Shown here piece after piece: positions 51,901 to 59,471 of a DNA stretch of 64,000 nt. Origin of the DNA: Gymnogyps californianus. Taxonomy: Eukaryota; Chordata; Aves; Accipitriformes; Cathartidae. Below the pieces are notes generated by a model. That model did no database searches. It was not told where the DNA came from and was given only the letters and a program-made list of their open reading frames with translations. Positions within the stretch are counted from its first letter, which is position 1; every line of letters starts with the position of its first letter. Position numbers and translations under genes: made by a program. Location of the stretch: positions 30,317,001-30,381,000 of the forward strand of contig NC_059478.1 in NCBI RefSeq assembly GCF_018139145.2, read 5' to 3'.

Positions 51901-52438
51901 AGCAAGACAATGACACACATTTAGTACAGCAGCAATGACTCAGCTTTCACTCATACTATACCTTATTCTACTGCTGCCTCCTCTTACTGGAACAAGAACA
52001 ATGGGAGAGTTTGCTGAGTAACTTATTCCTGAGTAACCTCTTCTTGAGTAACTTATTCCTCAGCATGAGTAAGACAGCTGAATTTGCCTTTCTGTGATCA
52101 AGACTTTTTCATTTCTCAAAGCACATACAATTCAAAACAAAACTACAGCTGCCTATAGCTGAGTTTTCTGAGATGCTCCTCATGAAAAGGAAAAGTCACC
52201 CTCCAGCTGCAGAACAGATTATGTACAAGGACCATTGGAAAACTCAGTGCAACTCCCAGTATGAAATCATGCTTACGGTATCCAGGTGTGTTCGCTGATG
52301 CTTTGCCCGGTCGCTGGAGTTGCTGAAAGCTTTCTGGCAGCCAGGATGCTGACACAGGTATGGCTTCTCCCCAGTATGACTCCGGAGGTGAATCTTAAGG
52401 TTCTCAAGCCTAGAAAATGCCTTGTTGCACCCTTCAAA
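9781..52438 (-). CDS. GLIS3: GLIS3, 3' part of gene, seven coding exons (partial CDS)
   Basis: GLIS3 is a nuclear Kruppel-like C2H2 zinc-finger transcription factor. In mammals it controls pancreatic beta-cell and thyroid genes and is linked to primary cilia. The coding order is 52438-52277, 48820-48710, 44899-44767, 36218-36068, 21041-20857, 13780-13613, 9917-9781. All introns are GT-AG and the phases match at every junction, giving 348 codons plus TAA (1,047 bases). The joined product starts at FEGC in finger 3, passes through fingers 4 and 5, then a Ser/Pro/Gln/His-rich region, and ends [13 protein letters not shown]1 and GLIS2 share the finger region, but the YQGSFHSIQ block and the IYTDT terminus are those of GLIS3 as I recall the family. 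The N-terminal region, fingers 1-2 and the first Cys of finger 3 are encoded beyond 64000, so this is a window truncation and not a broken gene. Confidence 0.96.
9918..13612 (-). other. GLIS3: GLIS3 last intron (3.7 kb)
   Basis: A GT-AG intron (GTAATT ... TTTCAG on the minus strand) between the YQGSFHSIQ exon and the last coding exon. The part around 10300-11150 is comparatively GC-rich but carries no recognisable gene. A MIR-like SINE remnant lies at about 11345-11480. The section 11640-13100 is AT-rich and featureless to me. Confidence 0.9.
11345..11480 (+). mobile_element. MIR-like SINE remnant
   Basis: CTCGTGGTTAAAGCACTGGG near the start and CTGTGCCTCAGTTCCCCATG followed by TGGAAAATGAGG near the end match the two best-known MIR segments with correct spacing. 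The copy lacks the tail part. It lies in the last GLIS3 intron in opposite orientation to the gene. Confidence 0.6.
13613..13780 (-). CDS. GLIS3: GLIS3 exon: conserved YQGSFHSIQ block
   Basis: This exon has 168 bases: two bases finishing a Gly codon, 55 codons, then one base of the next Gly codon. The acceptor is TTTTCAG and the donor GTAATT. The product starts [20 protein letters not shown], then [20 protein letters not shown], then [15 protein letters not shown]. The blocks [25 protein letters not shown] and NGYH are diagnostic of GLIS3 and separate it from GLIS1 and GLIS2. Outside the zinc fingers this is one of the better conserved parts of the gene, which suggests a functional surface in the activation region. 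That role is inferred from conservation; no named domain is visible. Confidence 0.96.
13781..20856 (-). other. GLIS3: GLIS3 intron (7.1 kb)
   Basis: A GT-AG intron (GTAACT ... TTTCAG). It contains no exon-like open frame and no strong repeat. Two spots near 13950-13975 and 14085-14120 resemble arms of an old amniote repeat (GATCAGG / GGTGCT words), but the match is too weak to delimit. The remainder is AT-rich unique-looking sequence. Confidence 0.88.
20857..21041 (-). CDS. GLIS3: GLIS3 exon: Ser/Pro/Gln-rich activation-region segment
   Basis: This exon has 185 bases: one base completing a Gly codon, 61 codons, then one base of the next Gly codon. The acceptor is TTTTTCTAG and the donor GTAACT. 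The product starts [20 protein letters not shown], continues through [20 protein letters not shown] and ends NQSVQQGSQ. The ISPLVSPLK block corresponds to mammalian LLSPIVSPLKG. The mammalian copy, as I recall it, then has a run of prolines (PFQSPPPPPLPSP). This sequence instead has [15 protein letters not shown], rich in Gln, Asn and Ser, so the proline tract is absent here. The frame and both splice sites are unambiguous. It lies within the C-terminal transactivation region and is likely disordered. Confidence 0.93.
22915..22925 (+). repeat. C11 homopolymer
   Basis: Eleven consecutive C. A matching C11 run lies at 1026-1036. Both are plain homopolymers. Confidence 0.97.
23596..23690 (+). 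mobile_element. Ancient CR1/L3-like LINE scrap
   Basis: GAAAGGAGATTAAAAAGATT followed by GTTTTCATTGGAAAGATAAT and AGATCATGATAGTGAC resembles the CR1/L3 segment upstream of that at 26136. It is old and diverged. It may be part of the same insertion now interrupted, but 2.4 kb separate them. Confidence 0.45.
24240..24340. promoter_or_regulatory. Short CpG-dense patch in the large intron
   Basis: It contains GCGGCCGC and about seven CpGs in roughly 100 bases, surrounded by AT-rich intron. It could be an intronic regulatory element or just a local base-composition fluctuation. Confidence 0.2.
26136..26345 (+). mobile_element. Ancient CR1/L3-like LINE fragment
   Basis: Order and wording follow the CR1/L3 3' region. 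There is an AGACACGGGAGCAACAGGGC segment, then GGTTTAAAACAAAAGGAAC, CTCACACAGCAT, CCTGTGGCACTGATAGCCAC, GGAAGTCAAGAATC, and AAAAAGGGACTGAATAATTC ending in ATGGCC. These correspond to the familiar series of drawn-out hinge phrases in that LINE group. It is heavily mutated and not coding now. Confidence 0.6.
28455..28480 (+). repeat. T-rich tract
   Basis: Nine T, one A, then sixteen T. It is a simple homopolymer-like tract in the large intron. Confidence 0.95.
28825..28925 (+). mobile_element. MIR-like SINE remnant (5' part)
   Basis: GTTAAGAGACTCGGGCTCTA, then TTCCTGGCTCTGCTACTAAT and CAGTGTGTGACATACCT follow the MIR 5' half (tRNA-like head, then the CTGGCTCTGCCACT phrase, then TGTGTGACCTTGG). 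The 3' half is not recognisable. Confidence 0.6.
35105..35425 (+). mobile_element. MIR/CORE-SINE-like element, near full length
   Basis: The left end has CACTGGACTAGGATGG. The middle has TCTCTTAATCTCTCTGTATC followed by CCCATCAGTAAAGCAAAATT, the classic MIR phrase (tRNA-derived SINE) for statistics-like cctcagtttcc...tgtaaaatgg wording. The right end has GTTATGAGATCCTTGAGCAA and ATGGTGCTTTAGAAAT, matching the LINE-derived tail of these SINEs. All parts are in the right order and spacing but strongly diverged, so the insertion is ancient. Confidence 0.6.
35820..35940 (+). mobile_element. CR1 LINE 3'-end fragment
   Basis: About 120 bases resemble the CR1 3' terminus. CAAGGCCCTGAGCAACCTGA is followed by a diverged central part, then GAGGTCCCTTC and a single terminal ATTCTATGATTCT. 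It is more diverged and shorter than the copy at 42822 and has an A-rich stretch just upstream. It is opposite in orientation to GLIS3. Confidence 0.88.
36068..36218 (-). CDS. GLIS3: GLIS3 exon: His/Ser/Pro-rich segment of the C-terminal region
   Basis: This exon has 151 bases: two bases completing a Gly codon, 49 full codons, and two bases (GG) of the next Gly codon. The acceptor is TTCACAG and the donor GTATGT. The product reads [20 protein letters not shown], then [16 protein letters not shown], then [13 protein letters not shown]. The core [16 protein letters not shown] is very close to the mammalian GLIS3 block [16 protein letters not shown] as I recall it. It contains two histidine clusters (HH and HHH) among serines and prolines and is probably disordered. 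It belongs to the C-terminal part that carries the transactivation function in mammalian GLIS3. A small longer open frame extends past the donor, but the GTATGT site and the match of the next exon fix the end. Confidence 0.95.
36219..44766 (-). other. GLIS3: GLIS3 intron (8.5 kb)
   Basis: A GT-AG intron (GTAAGA ... TTCACAG). The one clear repeat is the 5'-truncated CR1 at 42822-43240. The stretches 37150-37630 and 39000-39420 are more GC-rich and yield several short overlapping open frames on both strands, none with homology I recognise. I see no exon here. Confidence 0.88.
42822..43240 (+). mobile_element. CR1 LINE, 5'-truncated 3' end
   Basis: About 420 bases match the 3' end of avian CR1 from the GAGGAAAGGCTGAGAGAG segment through GAGCAACCTGATCTAG to the terminal GGTCCCTTCC. 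The terminus is ATTCTATGATTCTATGATTC, the octamer repeat that ends avian CR1 copies. There is no poly(A) tail and no obvious target duplication, as is normal for CR1. The copy is 5'-truncated and carries no intact reverse-transcriptase frame. Its orientation is opposite to GLIS3. It is the best preserved repeat in the window and the main reason for calling the host a bird. Confidence 0.95.
44767..44899 (-). CDS. GLIS3: GLIS3 exon: spacer after the zinc fingers
   Basis: This exon has 133 bases, 44 codons plus one base (start phase 0, end phase 1), with acceptor TTGTAG and donor GTAAGA. The product starts [20 protein letters not shown], continues [15 protein letters not shown] and ends HHDLIT, with the final G starting a split Gly codon. 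The motif V-L-S-E-C-L followed by QQLHTS matches the GLIS3 segment just after finger 5, where the mammalian proteins read VLTECL and QQLHTS. The rest has drifted: the glycine/leucine-rich stretch I recall from mammals is replaced by [11 protein letters not shown]. It sits 3.8 kb downstream of the finger 5 exon. No catalytic or structural domain is visible, and it is probably a flexible linker. Assignment rests on frame continuity, splice sites and the two conserved motifs. Confidence 0.93.
44900..48709 (-). other. GLIS3: GLIS3 intron (3.8 kb)
   Basis: A GT-AG intron (GTAAGA ... TTGTAG) between finger 5 and the spacer exon. A weak CR1/L3-like fragment lies at about 46395-46545. The rest shows no gene or RNA I can recognise. 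Confidence 0.88.
46395..46545 (+). mobile_element. Possible CR1/L3-like 3' scrap
   Basis: ATTGGTCTACCAAATAAGGT, then GGAGGCAAGGAACTAAC, then AAGATAGACTTGATAAGTCT and ATGGAAGGGTATG resemble the end of old CR1/L3 LINEs. Divergence is high and boundaries are approximate. Confidence 0.35.
48710..48820 (-). CDS. GLIS3: GLIS3 exon: zinc finger 5 and basic tail
   Basis: This exon has 111 bases, 37 codons, phase 0 at both ends, with acceptor TTTACAG and donor GTAAGA. It starts [10 protein letters not shown], which completes the linker begun by HLDT at the end of the previous exon. The zinc ligands are Cys5, Cys10, His23 and His27 of the exon product, in C-x4-C-x12-H-x3-H spacing. [12 protein letters not shown] is the GLI-family finger 5 recognition segment. 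The exon ends in the basic run EQQVRKK, which closes the DNA-binding domain. All four ligands are intact. The exon is too short to stand out as an open reading frame and was found from its codons and splice sites on the minus strand. Confidence 0.97.
50594..50635. repeat. Tandem duplication, two 21-bp units
   Basis: Units at 50594-50614 and 50615-50635 (TCATTCAAATTAGTGATAGA and TCATTCAACTTAGTGATAGG, first 20 bases each) differ at few positions. It is a simple local duplication in the intron between fingers 4 and 5. Confidence 0.9.
52016..52060. repeat. Three tandem 15-bp units
   Basis: GAGTAACTTATTCCT at 52016-52030 and again at 52046-52060 are identical. The middle unit GAGTAACCTCTTCTT at 52031-52045 differs at 3 positions. 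It lies about 215 bases inside the intron from the finger 3/4 exon donor. Confidence 0.9.
52277..52438 (-). CDS. GLIS3: GLIS3 exon: second half of zinc finger 3 and all of zinc finger 4
   Basis: This exon has 162 bases, exactly 54 codons, and phase 0 at both ends. It begins FEGC after a TTTTTCAG acceptor and ends HLDT before donor GTAAGC. Residue 4 is the second zinc-binding Cys of finger 3, followed by His17 and His21. The linker HTGEKPY comes next, then finger 4 with Cys29, Cys34, His47 and His51. The C-x4-C and H-x3-H spacings are those of the GLI/GLIS/ZIC fingers. The first Cys of finger 3 lies in an upstream exon outside the window, so the intron cuts between the two cysteines of one finger. 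Fingers 4 and 5 of GLI-type proteins make most base contacts, and the nuclear localisation signal of mouse GLIS3 has been placed in finger 4. This part is almost identical across vertebrates, so the call is very firm. Confidence 0.98.
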
Positions 52439-53264
52439 CTGAAAAAGGTCATAAAAAAATCGTTGTAAAGTACTATTAAATAAACCATGTGCAGCCACAA
52501 TGAGAACAGTGTAAGATCCAAGTTGGACATGCAATAAATCAACCAACATTCAAACATCTGTTGAAATTTATGGATGAAACACAACATTTTGTGCTGTTCA
52601 TTTAATCTGTCACTGAAGACATGGTGTGTAGCTCAATAATAATACAAGGGTTATAAATATCTCACACGTTCTGTCTGAAGTACTGAACGCTTAAAGACAT
52701 GGTGTCAGAACAGAAAATTTAAAGAAAGAACAAGTGTTCTGATGAGTTCTCTTAGAATTTAACTGGCACAGGAACCACTGTGAGCAGTAACAATTAGCTA
52801 CTACAGACAGAGAGCAAGAGAAGCTATTTGTGGTGGGTAAGAACCTGGTTTCAGATGTCTGAAATACTATACACTGGAGCAGATGAGCAAGGACTATTAC
52901 AAGAAGCCCTGATCCATTTGAAGATCAGTCCAAAGGAACTCTGCTGTTATTCTGCACCCTTTTCTTTACTAGCCGTATCATTCAGATCTGTTCTCAGCAT
53001 TTATACAACCAGTAACCTGAGCAATTCTGACTTCTTAAGCACCCGTTTCATTAGAGAACTCAGTAATAAAACGCTGCATAGCATTCATAACAAAAGTCAC
53101 TGTTTCAAATTAAATCTGAATAAATAAATAATTAAAATGTCCAGCTACTAGGCCAAGGGAAGGGTGTTTTGCATTGCTCACTGGGAATTTTCCGTGTTAC
53201 AGACAACAGGCGACTGCAGTGGAGGCACTGTCTCTAAGATGGGCTTTGGGAACTAACTCAGGTG

Positions 53265-53370
53265 AGCACAAATACATGCATATGCACATTCATGCACCAG
53301 CAAACCCATAAAATGCACTCAGATACTTACGCATGTGCACAAATACTTCTATGCACATATACTCACGTCT
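53265..53370. repeat. Degenerate CA / ATGCAC-rich low-complexity tract
   Basis: Repeated words such as CACAAATAC, ATGCACAT, TGCATATGCAC and CATATACTCACG run for about 100 bases. This looks like a decayed alternating purine-pyrimidine microsatellite. Confidence 0.6.
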
Positions 53371-55394
53371 GGTGGTGTGCATATACTTTGCCCACTCTGC
53401 ATTGCAGCTTCATGGCACTGCAGATCTTCTAGTGTCTCTATACAGATAAAACCCTGGCTCCTCTATGATTTGAGATCTCAAAGAATGTATTTGAGAAACA
53501 CAACCCAATTCACCTTCATATCAACACTAACAACAATTTTGAAAGAAGGTAGGTGTGTCTTAAAACCACTATTTCTGGAAGCCAGATTTTTTTTGTACGA
53601 TTCTTGCTCATAAAGAGTGAAATCCTGACCCTCACAAAATTAGTGAGTGCTTTGTCACTTCCTTCTGCTGAGTCAGGATTTTGTTCAGCAGCTTTCTATT
53701 CACTACCTGTGGTTCCTCAGATGGCACCACAGAAATTACAGTCTTGTCAATCCCTGTCACGTTCTATTTGTTACACACACATCTCGTATACATTGGTGCG
53801 TGCAAACTTCTGACTCAGCTGTCGCATCAGCTCTGCACTGCAGGCAGAGGGATGGGAAGGGACAGCAAATGCAGATGGAGCCCAGAAGATGCTGTAAAGT
53901 GGAGGCACCTGATATCCTGGTGCCTGACAAAGGCAATTTTAAACTACTGATGGACAAAGGTCCATCACATCCTGCTCAGATCAGTGTGTTTTAAGCATCT
54001 CAACACAGTGAACAAAGTGATCTGGATTCTCAAGCTAGAACTTCATTTTGCAGGCTGTGTTCTGTCTTTGGATGCAGATCGGCTCTGCACGCTACAAATT
54101 AAGCACACCAATGCACTCCAACACAGAGGCACCCACACAGAGGGTTTCCTGGCAGACTGCAAATTTCTGCCTTTCCCCGCTGCTCATAGATGAAAGGATC
54201 ACTATGGCTTTTACTGCCCTAAATATTTCACTCCCTAAGCAGACATTTAATCTGTCTGAATGGCATATTTGGGTCTATGTGTGCAGACAACTACCTGATA
54301 TGTATATATTTCCACCTTTCCCCATCACAACTATCATGATAGATCCACAGAGTCACCTGGAGACATGCAGTCTACGGCTTCAGAAGTTTGTTTGGCCATG
54401 ACTCTCCTCTGAACACTTGAGCTGGTGCAGGGAGGCGGGGGAGTTTTGGAAGTGACCAAGCCACCAAGGCTTAAAAAGAAACAAACTTTCTTCTATTAAG
54501 AAGGAAAAAAAAAAAATCCACTAAAAATCTGGCAAGGATTCAGAACGAAGCAATCTGAAATGTGCAAATATGCTGAAGTCCATGAAAAATAAAGCAGAGT
54601 TTGACAAATCCATAGTTCTCGTAAGACATTCCATAAAGCCAGTCTCTGGCAAATGGAGTTAATGTTCTGAGGTCCTAAAGATCACTTGTTTCCACTTTGT
54701 TCCCCAGCTTCCTCTCCTCTCCCTACCTTTCTTCAGCCTCCTTTGTTTAGTGTTGTGTCCACAGCGTTGTATCATCCCCTTTGAACTAACATACCTTTCA
54801 TTTTCAGTTCACTAGACCAGCTCTTCTCAGTTTTACTCACCAATATATAACCACAAGGTAGGGTGAGAATCAGACCCAGAGTCTACAAAATTATTTTCCA
54901 GCTCAGCTCTGCAACCTCATTCACCTGAATGCCAGGTGAGCAGCAAGACCAACCTTTTCCCTTCAGTTGTTCATGCTGTCCCCCCATGTGTGCCGTTCCT
55001 TCCCCCATCCCTGAGCGGACTCTCCCCTGACTCCGTCACGAGTCCTTTCTACATGCTCCACTCCGCTCTGTAAAGGATCTTCTGGTTCTCGCATACAGGC
55101 ATCAAAAAACCTAGCCCAGAAGGACATTATATAACAACGTTCCTTGTTATTGGGTCTTTGGGACACTCCGTACCCCGTGGGCAGCAGAATCACTAGTGAC
55201 ACTCCACAAGATCCTTCTTGTCTCCATGTTGTCTCAGGCCTGGAAGACCTGTTAGGTCACAGAAGTAATTTCTCAGCTATTCAGTCATGAATCTAGGATC
55301 TTGACCCTCAGAATGTTTTTCTAATGGATTACCAGTCTTCAGCTCCATATCTACAGCCTAACGCGAAGTAGGAAAGTATGCAGAATAATCCAAA

Positions 55395-55450
55395 CTAATT
55401 AAAGGTCCAGCTCCATTCTCATTGATGTCAGTAGCAAAAATTCCAATGGC
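55395..55450. repeat. Ancient repeat scrap (CATTGA.GTCAATGG type)
   Basis: AAAGGTCCAGCTCCATTCTC, then ATTGATGTCAGTAGCAAAAA and TTCCAATGG resemble the centre of the same class of old palindromic amniote repeats as at 58010. A similar short trace is at 27835-27885 (CCCATTGAGTTCAGTGG, AGGACCAAATCC). Both are too short to name. Confidence 0.35.
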
Positions 55451-58009
55451 AAATGTCCTAAAACACCTAAACACAAGCTTAATTTAAAACACATGAAAGC
55501 ACATATGTTTAAGAGTTTGCTGGATCGAGACTTCAGGAAGAGAAGGAACAGGCCCTACCATAAATGCTCAGAGCTACAATGTAAGCAGCAACACTCAAAC
55601 AAATATGGGTTTATTATCCTTTTACTGTGGTCAACAGCCTTTTTTTGGTACTAACATAGAAGCCAAAGGTCTAATGGCTTCAGTAGTAAGGCTCCTCCAT
55701 TACCACGTATGCCTGGACTTTAAGGGCTTTTCTTATTTGTATTATTATTTCCTAATTTATATTATCTATGATATCCAGCTCTATTAAGCTGGATAACAGA
55801 TAGCGGGACAGACACAATGCAGTGATAAATTCAGTCTAAACATGTAAGGTGGAAGAATACACCAGCAAAGAGAATGATATGACTCCAGCACTCATATTTT
55901 CAAGGAGGCAGGGTTGCTAAAGGTAGGGTTGGCTAAACAGGAGGAAAATCAATGGAAAAGGAGTGGGGGCAAGTGATGAGAAGAGGGGAAGGTGATGTAC
56001 AAAGGTGAAGGTGAAAGGCCTGAGAGGGAGGGAGGAAAGGAGTTGGTGCAAAGAGCTGAGAAGCATGGGGCTGAGAGAATCCACTCAGAGCTGCAGAAAG
56101 ATCTCCACTTTGAAGGACTCCAGGAAAACCTGCTTCAACTCTGTTATTTCTTGCTGAATCTGCTGACTGTGCCCCTTGCGGTTTTTCCTTACAAGCCCAC
56201 ATGTGGAAACAGCACTGCTTCCCTAAAGTGGAAGTGCGTCACCCGTACAGTTGTACAAGGACAAGATAACTTCAACTGGGCTGCTGAGGAAACTGTGTTA
56301 GGAGGACTTTGTAAGGTAATTCTTGGGCTTCACTGCTACTCACCAACACTTTTAACGCTTCCACCTACCCTTGCTACTTGGAGTGTATTTATATTTATGT
56401 ATACACTAAATAAAACTACTCCTGGAGAAACGGGGTGCTCATTCTCCTCTTCAGATAACCTCCAGGAAGATCCATCAATCCCCCAAGTGTCTCAGCTTCA
56501 ACTACAAAGAACAAATGTTCAATTTCCAAAGAGCTTTAGGACGGTAAGAGCGATTTGATTAACTGAGAAGGCTACTTACAGTATCTCCCAGACATCTGGC
56601 CCCAATCTGTCACTGCTTAATCCTACAATCTTAAACATTTTGTTGACGTTTGATGCCTGGGATAACTGTAACAAACGCTGCATGATCCTAAAAGTCTGTA
56701 AATGTCAACAGAGCTCTTAAACGAGTTCATCAATAAAAATAACAATTATATTGCAGTTACTAGCAATCTCACAATAAAGACAAAAGTAATGTGTGCTTCA
56801 GACACTGCTATGCTACACACATCTGAGCACAGACACAAGACAATGCCACATGATTACAGTAAATAGCATGATGCAATTATTGGATTTTATAACTACTGCT
56901 GCTTTTAGAATAGGGCTTCTACCAGGAAAAAATATGTTGTAGAAATTTACGGGACTAAATTAGTTCACTACCATATGGAAATACATATGTTATCTTTATT
57001 TTACACTAAAATCTCACTGGAGTGTAACTGCTGCAATATCACGCATTTAAAAGGCATATTTATGAAAACACTAAATTATCTCACAGTGATCTAAACACTA
57101 AATTTTCCTAACAAAACAATTTAATCTAATAACTGTAATTGCTTAAAATGTTTTTTCTTTGCTTCCACATTATACTTTGAATGCACCTGAGAATGTTGCC
57201 ATGCAGAAATAACAGCATATTCCCAAGAGGGTTTATATTATCAAATGTTTACCATTTTCATAAGCATATTTAATCACAGTCATGTCTAGAATATCTGTCA
57301 GTGGTACAGATCAGAAGAAATAAACTATAAACTAAACAGCTCAGACCATAAGGTGAAGCAATAACTGACATTTTCTTAGGAAATGAGTTATGACTGAAAA
57401 AGAGAAGCCTTCACAGTTGTAGTGCTAAATAGGTCTAGTGTGCCATTAGAGAAAGCTCATTAATATACACCTCTGCTCTCTGCTGCAAGATCAGTTAAAC
57501 AAGCTGCCTTTTATTTATAGACCTAAAAGGGAAAGAGCAGGTCATATTGGCTGCTGACATCTCAGACAGCCTACAGATGGAAAACCCAAAACATTTCATT
57601 CCAAAGCATTTAATACTATCAATAGGAAATCTTATGTCTGGTCAAAACATCTACAAGCCTTATGAACATTGTGAAATGTTCTTTTTTCCCAACTGATTAC
57701 AAAATTGGGAAAATTTTATCGAAAAACATGTTATGAGAAAAAGGATCCTGTGAGGATATGTATCCCTTCTGGAGGGGAGGAAATAGTCACACCACTCTTT
57801 AAACAGCATCAGTGTTTTATAGCACACTGAGTCTAATGTTGAGGACATGGCAGGAGGCATACGAGGCTCCAAACTGTTACGAACATCAGTAACTTAAGCA
57901 CATGAGTTGGTTCACCCAACACAAGAATCAAAATATCTGATTTGGTGCTTTGTTTTTTCTAACGAACTCCTGATTGGATTAATTTTTAATTTTCTATTGC
58001 AGCTACAAT

Positions 58010-58125
58010 GTAAAGCCCTGATCCTGCACGTAATTGCTCATGAGTAACATGACTCATGCAAGGAGTTTTATTAAACTCAACAGAACTACTTGTGTACATA
58101 AAAAGTAACCCATAGGACTGAGCTC
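58010..58125. repeat. Ancient palindromic amniote repeat (CTGATCCTGCA type)
   Basis: GCCCTGATCCTGCACGTAAT, then GCTCATGAGTAACATGACTC, then AACTCAACAGAACTACTTGT match the layout of a widespread old amniote repeat. In that repeat GATCCTGCA is followed by ACTCATGTGAGTAG, an ATTGA.TTCAATGG centre, and the mirrored arm. It is diverged and has no coding content. Confidence 0.45.
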
Positions 58126-59430
58126 TCAACTTCCTACAGAATCCCAGTTCATATAGCCAGTTTACAGATTTAAATTGTTAGAAGCTGCTTTTTTCCCTTT
58201 GTGGTAACAAAATAATGGACGATACCTGTAACAGAAAAAGGATCTGCCCGTTTCTATGGGGTTTTTTGAAGTCTGAACAATTTACATTTGCAAAGTGACG
58301 CTTCTACATGATACTTCATTTGAGTCCTGGGAAAAATTGCTTGCACTTGTTTTATTATTTGTATTACAAAGAAGCATTTATGGCTTTAGCCAGACTATTG
58401 TGCAATTGCTGGTGTGTAGGAGAAGAAACGGTCAAAGGAAAGGAAAAAGCAAAAATCTAGAAATGTAAGCCACAGTATAAATGCAATACATCCTTCACGT
58501 TGTTGGGTTTTGGGTAATTACAGCCAACCATTTGACATCAATACATTGTACACCAGCAGTTCATTTTTCTTTATGCTGTTAGACAGGTTGCATATTTCCA
58601 AATTAACATGAAACTGGGAAATACTAATACACTGAAAATCCTGGAGGAAGTGTTTGATCAGCATACGTCACTGAATTAAACAAGACTTTGGGCTGTCTCT
58701 TTTATTTCAATTTTATGAATTTTATAAGCCCCTAAGTCCGCATTCCTGAACCCCCCTCTGGCAGTACCAGGAGTTATGGGTGCACGAGGAATGCAGACCT
58801 GGCCCACGCAAGGCGTAACAACAGACTCATTTAAGTCATGAGGCTTTCAACAGCAACCAGGTCTGATTCTGCATGCGACGTGATTTCCACACACAAACAG
58901 ACTCCTCTGACTGCAAAATCCAACCACCTGCCTGCCAACATCCCCTGAGAAGGGATTCCTCCACTCTCACTGTACTGTCTAAAAAATGAACGGCCTCGCT
59001 GTTTGAGCTCCCCAAGTCCCTGGGGAACGGCAGGTCTGCCCAGCATAAGGTCGGCAGCTCAGAGAGTTCAGTGGGATGCATCCTGCTCAGTAGGTGCCTG
59101 TCTCTCTCCCCTGACTACAGAGGCAGCCTAGGTTTGGCTGTTGGGTTTTGTTTTTTAAAGATAGTTTTACCTGTGTTCCTGAGTGTATCTGGCATTAAAT
59201 GTGAGTTTTGCCAATCATCTCTCAAGGTCTGCTGTCATACGGAGTGCAGAAGACCAGCTCATTAGGACAGGCACTGAGTCTTAGCCTGTCTCTAAGTTGC
59301 ACTGGCATGTTTTGGCTCTCAAAAGTCTTGCTCACATAACTGTAAATTATCATCTGTCAAGAAAGGGGTGAACGTTGTTCAAAGCACTGAAATATTCATA
59401 GATTTATTTCTTCTAGTACCAGTAGGTCAG

Positions 59431-59471
59431 GCACTTCAGTGAGCATTCAGGGACTTCAGTGAGCATTTCAG
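59431..59471. repeat. Tandem duplication, two units of about 20 bp
   Basis: GCACTTCAGTGAGCATTCAG at 59431-59450 is followed by a near copy at 59451-59471, and a partial third unit (CAGTGAGCA) follows. It lies in the upstream GLIS3 intron. Confidence 0.85.

Larger units (their letters stand above)
48821..52276 (-). other. GLIS3: GLIS3 intron between zinc fingers 4 and 5 (3.5 kb)
   Basis: A GT-AG intron (GTAAGC ... TTTACAG), phase 0, falling exactly in the inter-finger linker. It contains two short tandem duplications (50594-50635 and 52016-52060) and no gene. Confidence 0.9.

Noticed and set aside
48710..52438. Assignment of the zinc fingers to GLIS1 instead of GLIS3
   Set aside because: Fingers alone cannot separate the two, but the linked exons with [20 protein letters not shown] and the IYTDT terminus are GLIS3-type.
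55992..56558. 188-codon plus-strand frame as a real gene
   Set aside because: No homology I recognise, low-complexity start, no promoter or poly(A) arrangement. Kept only as a low-interest observation.
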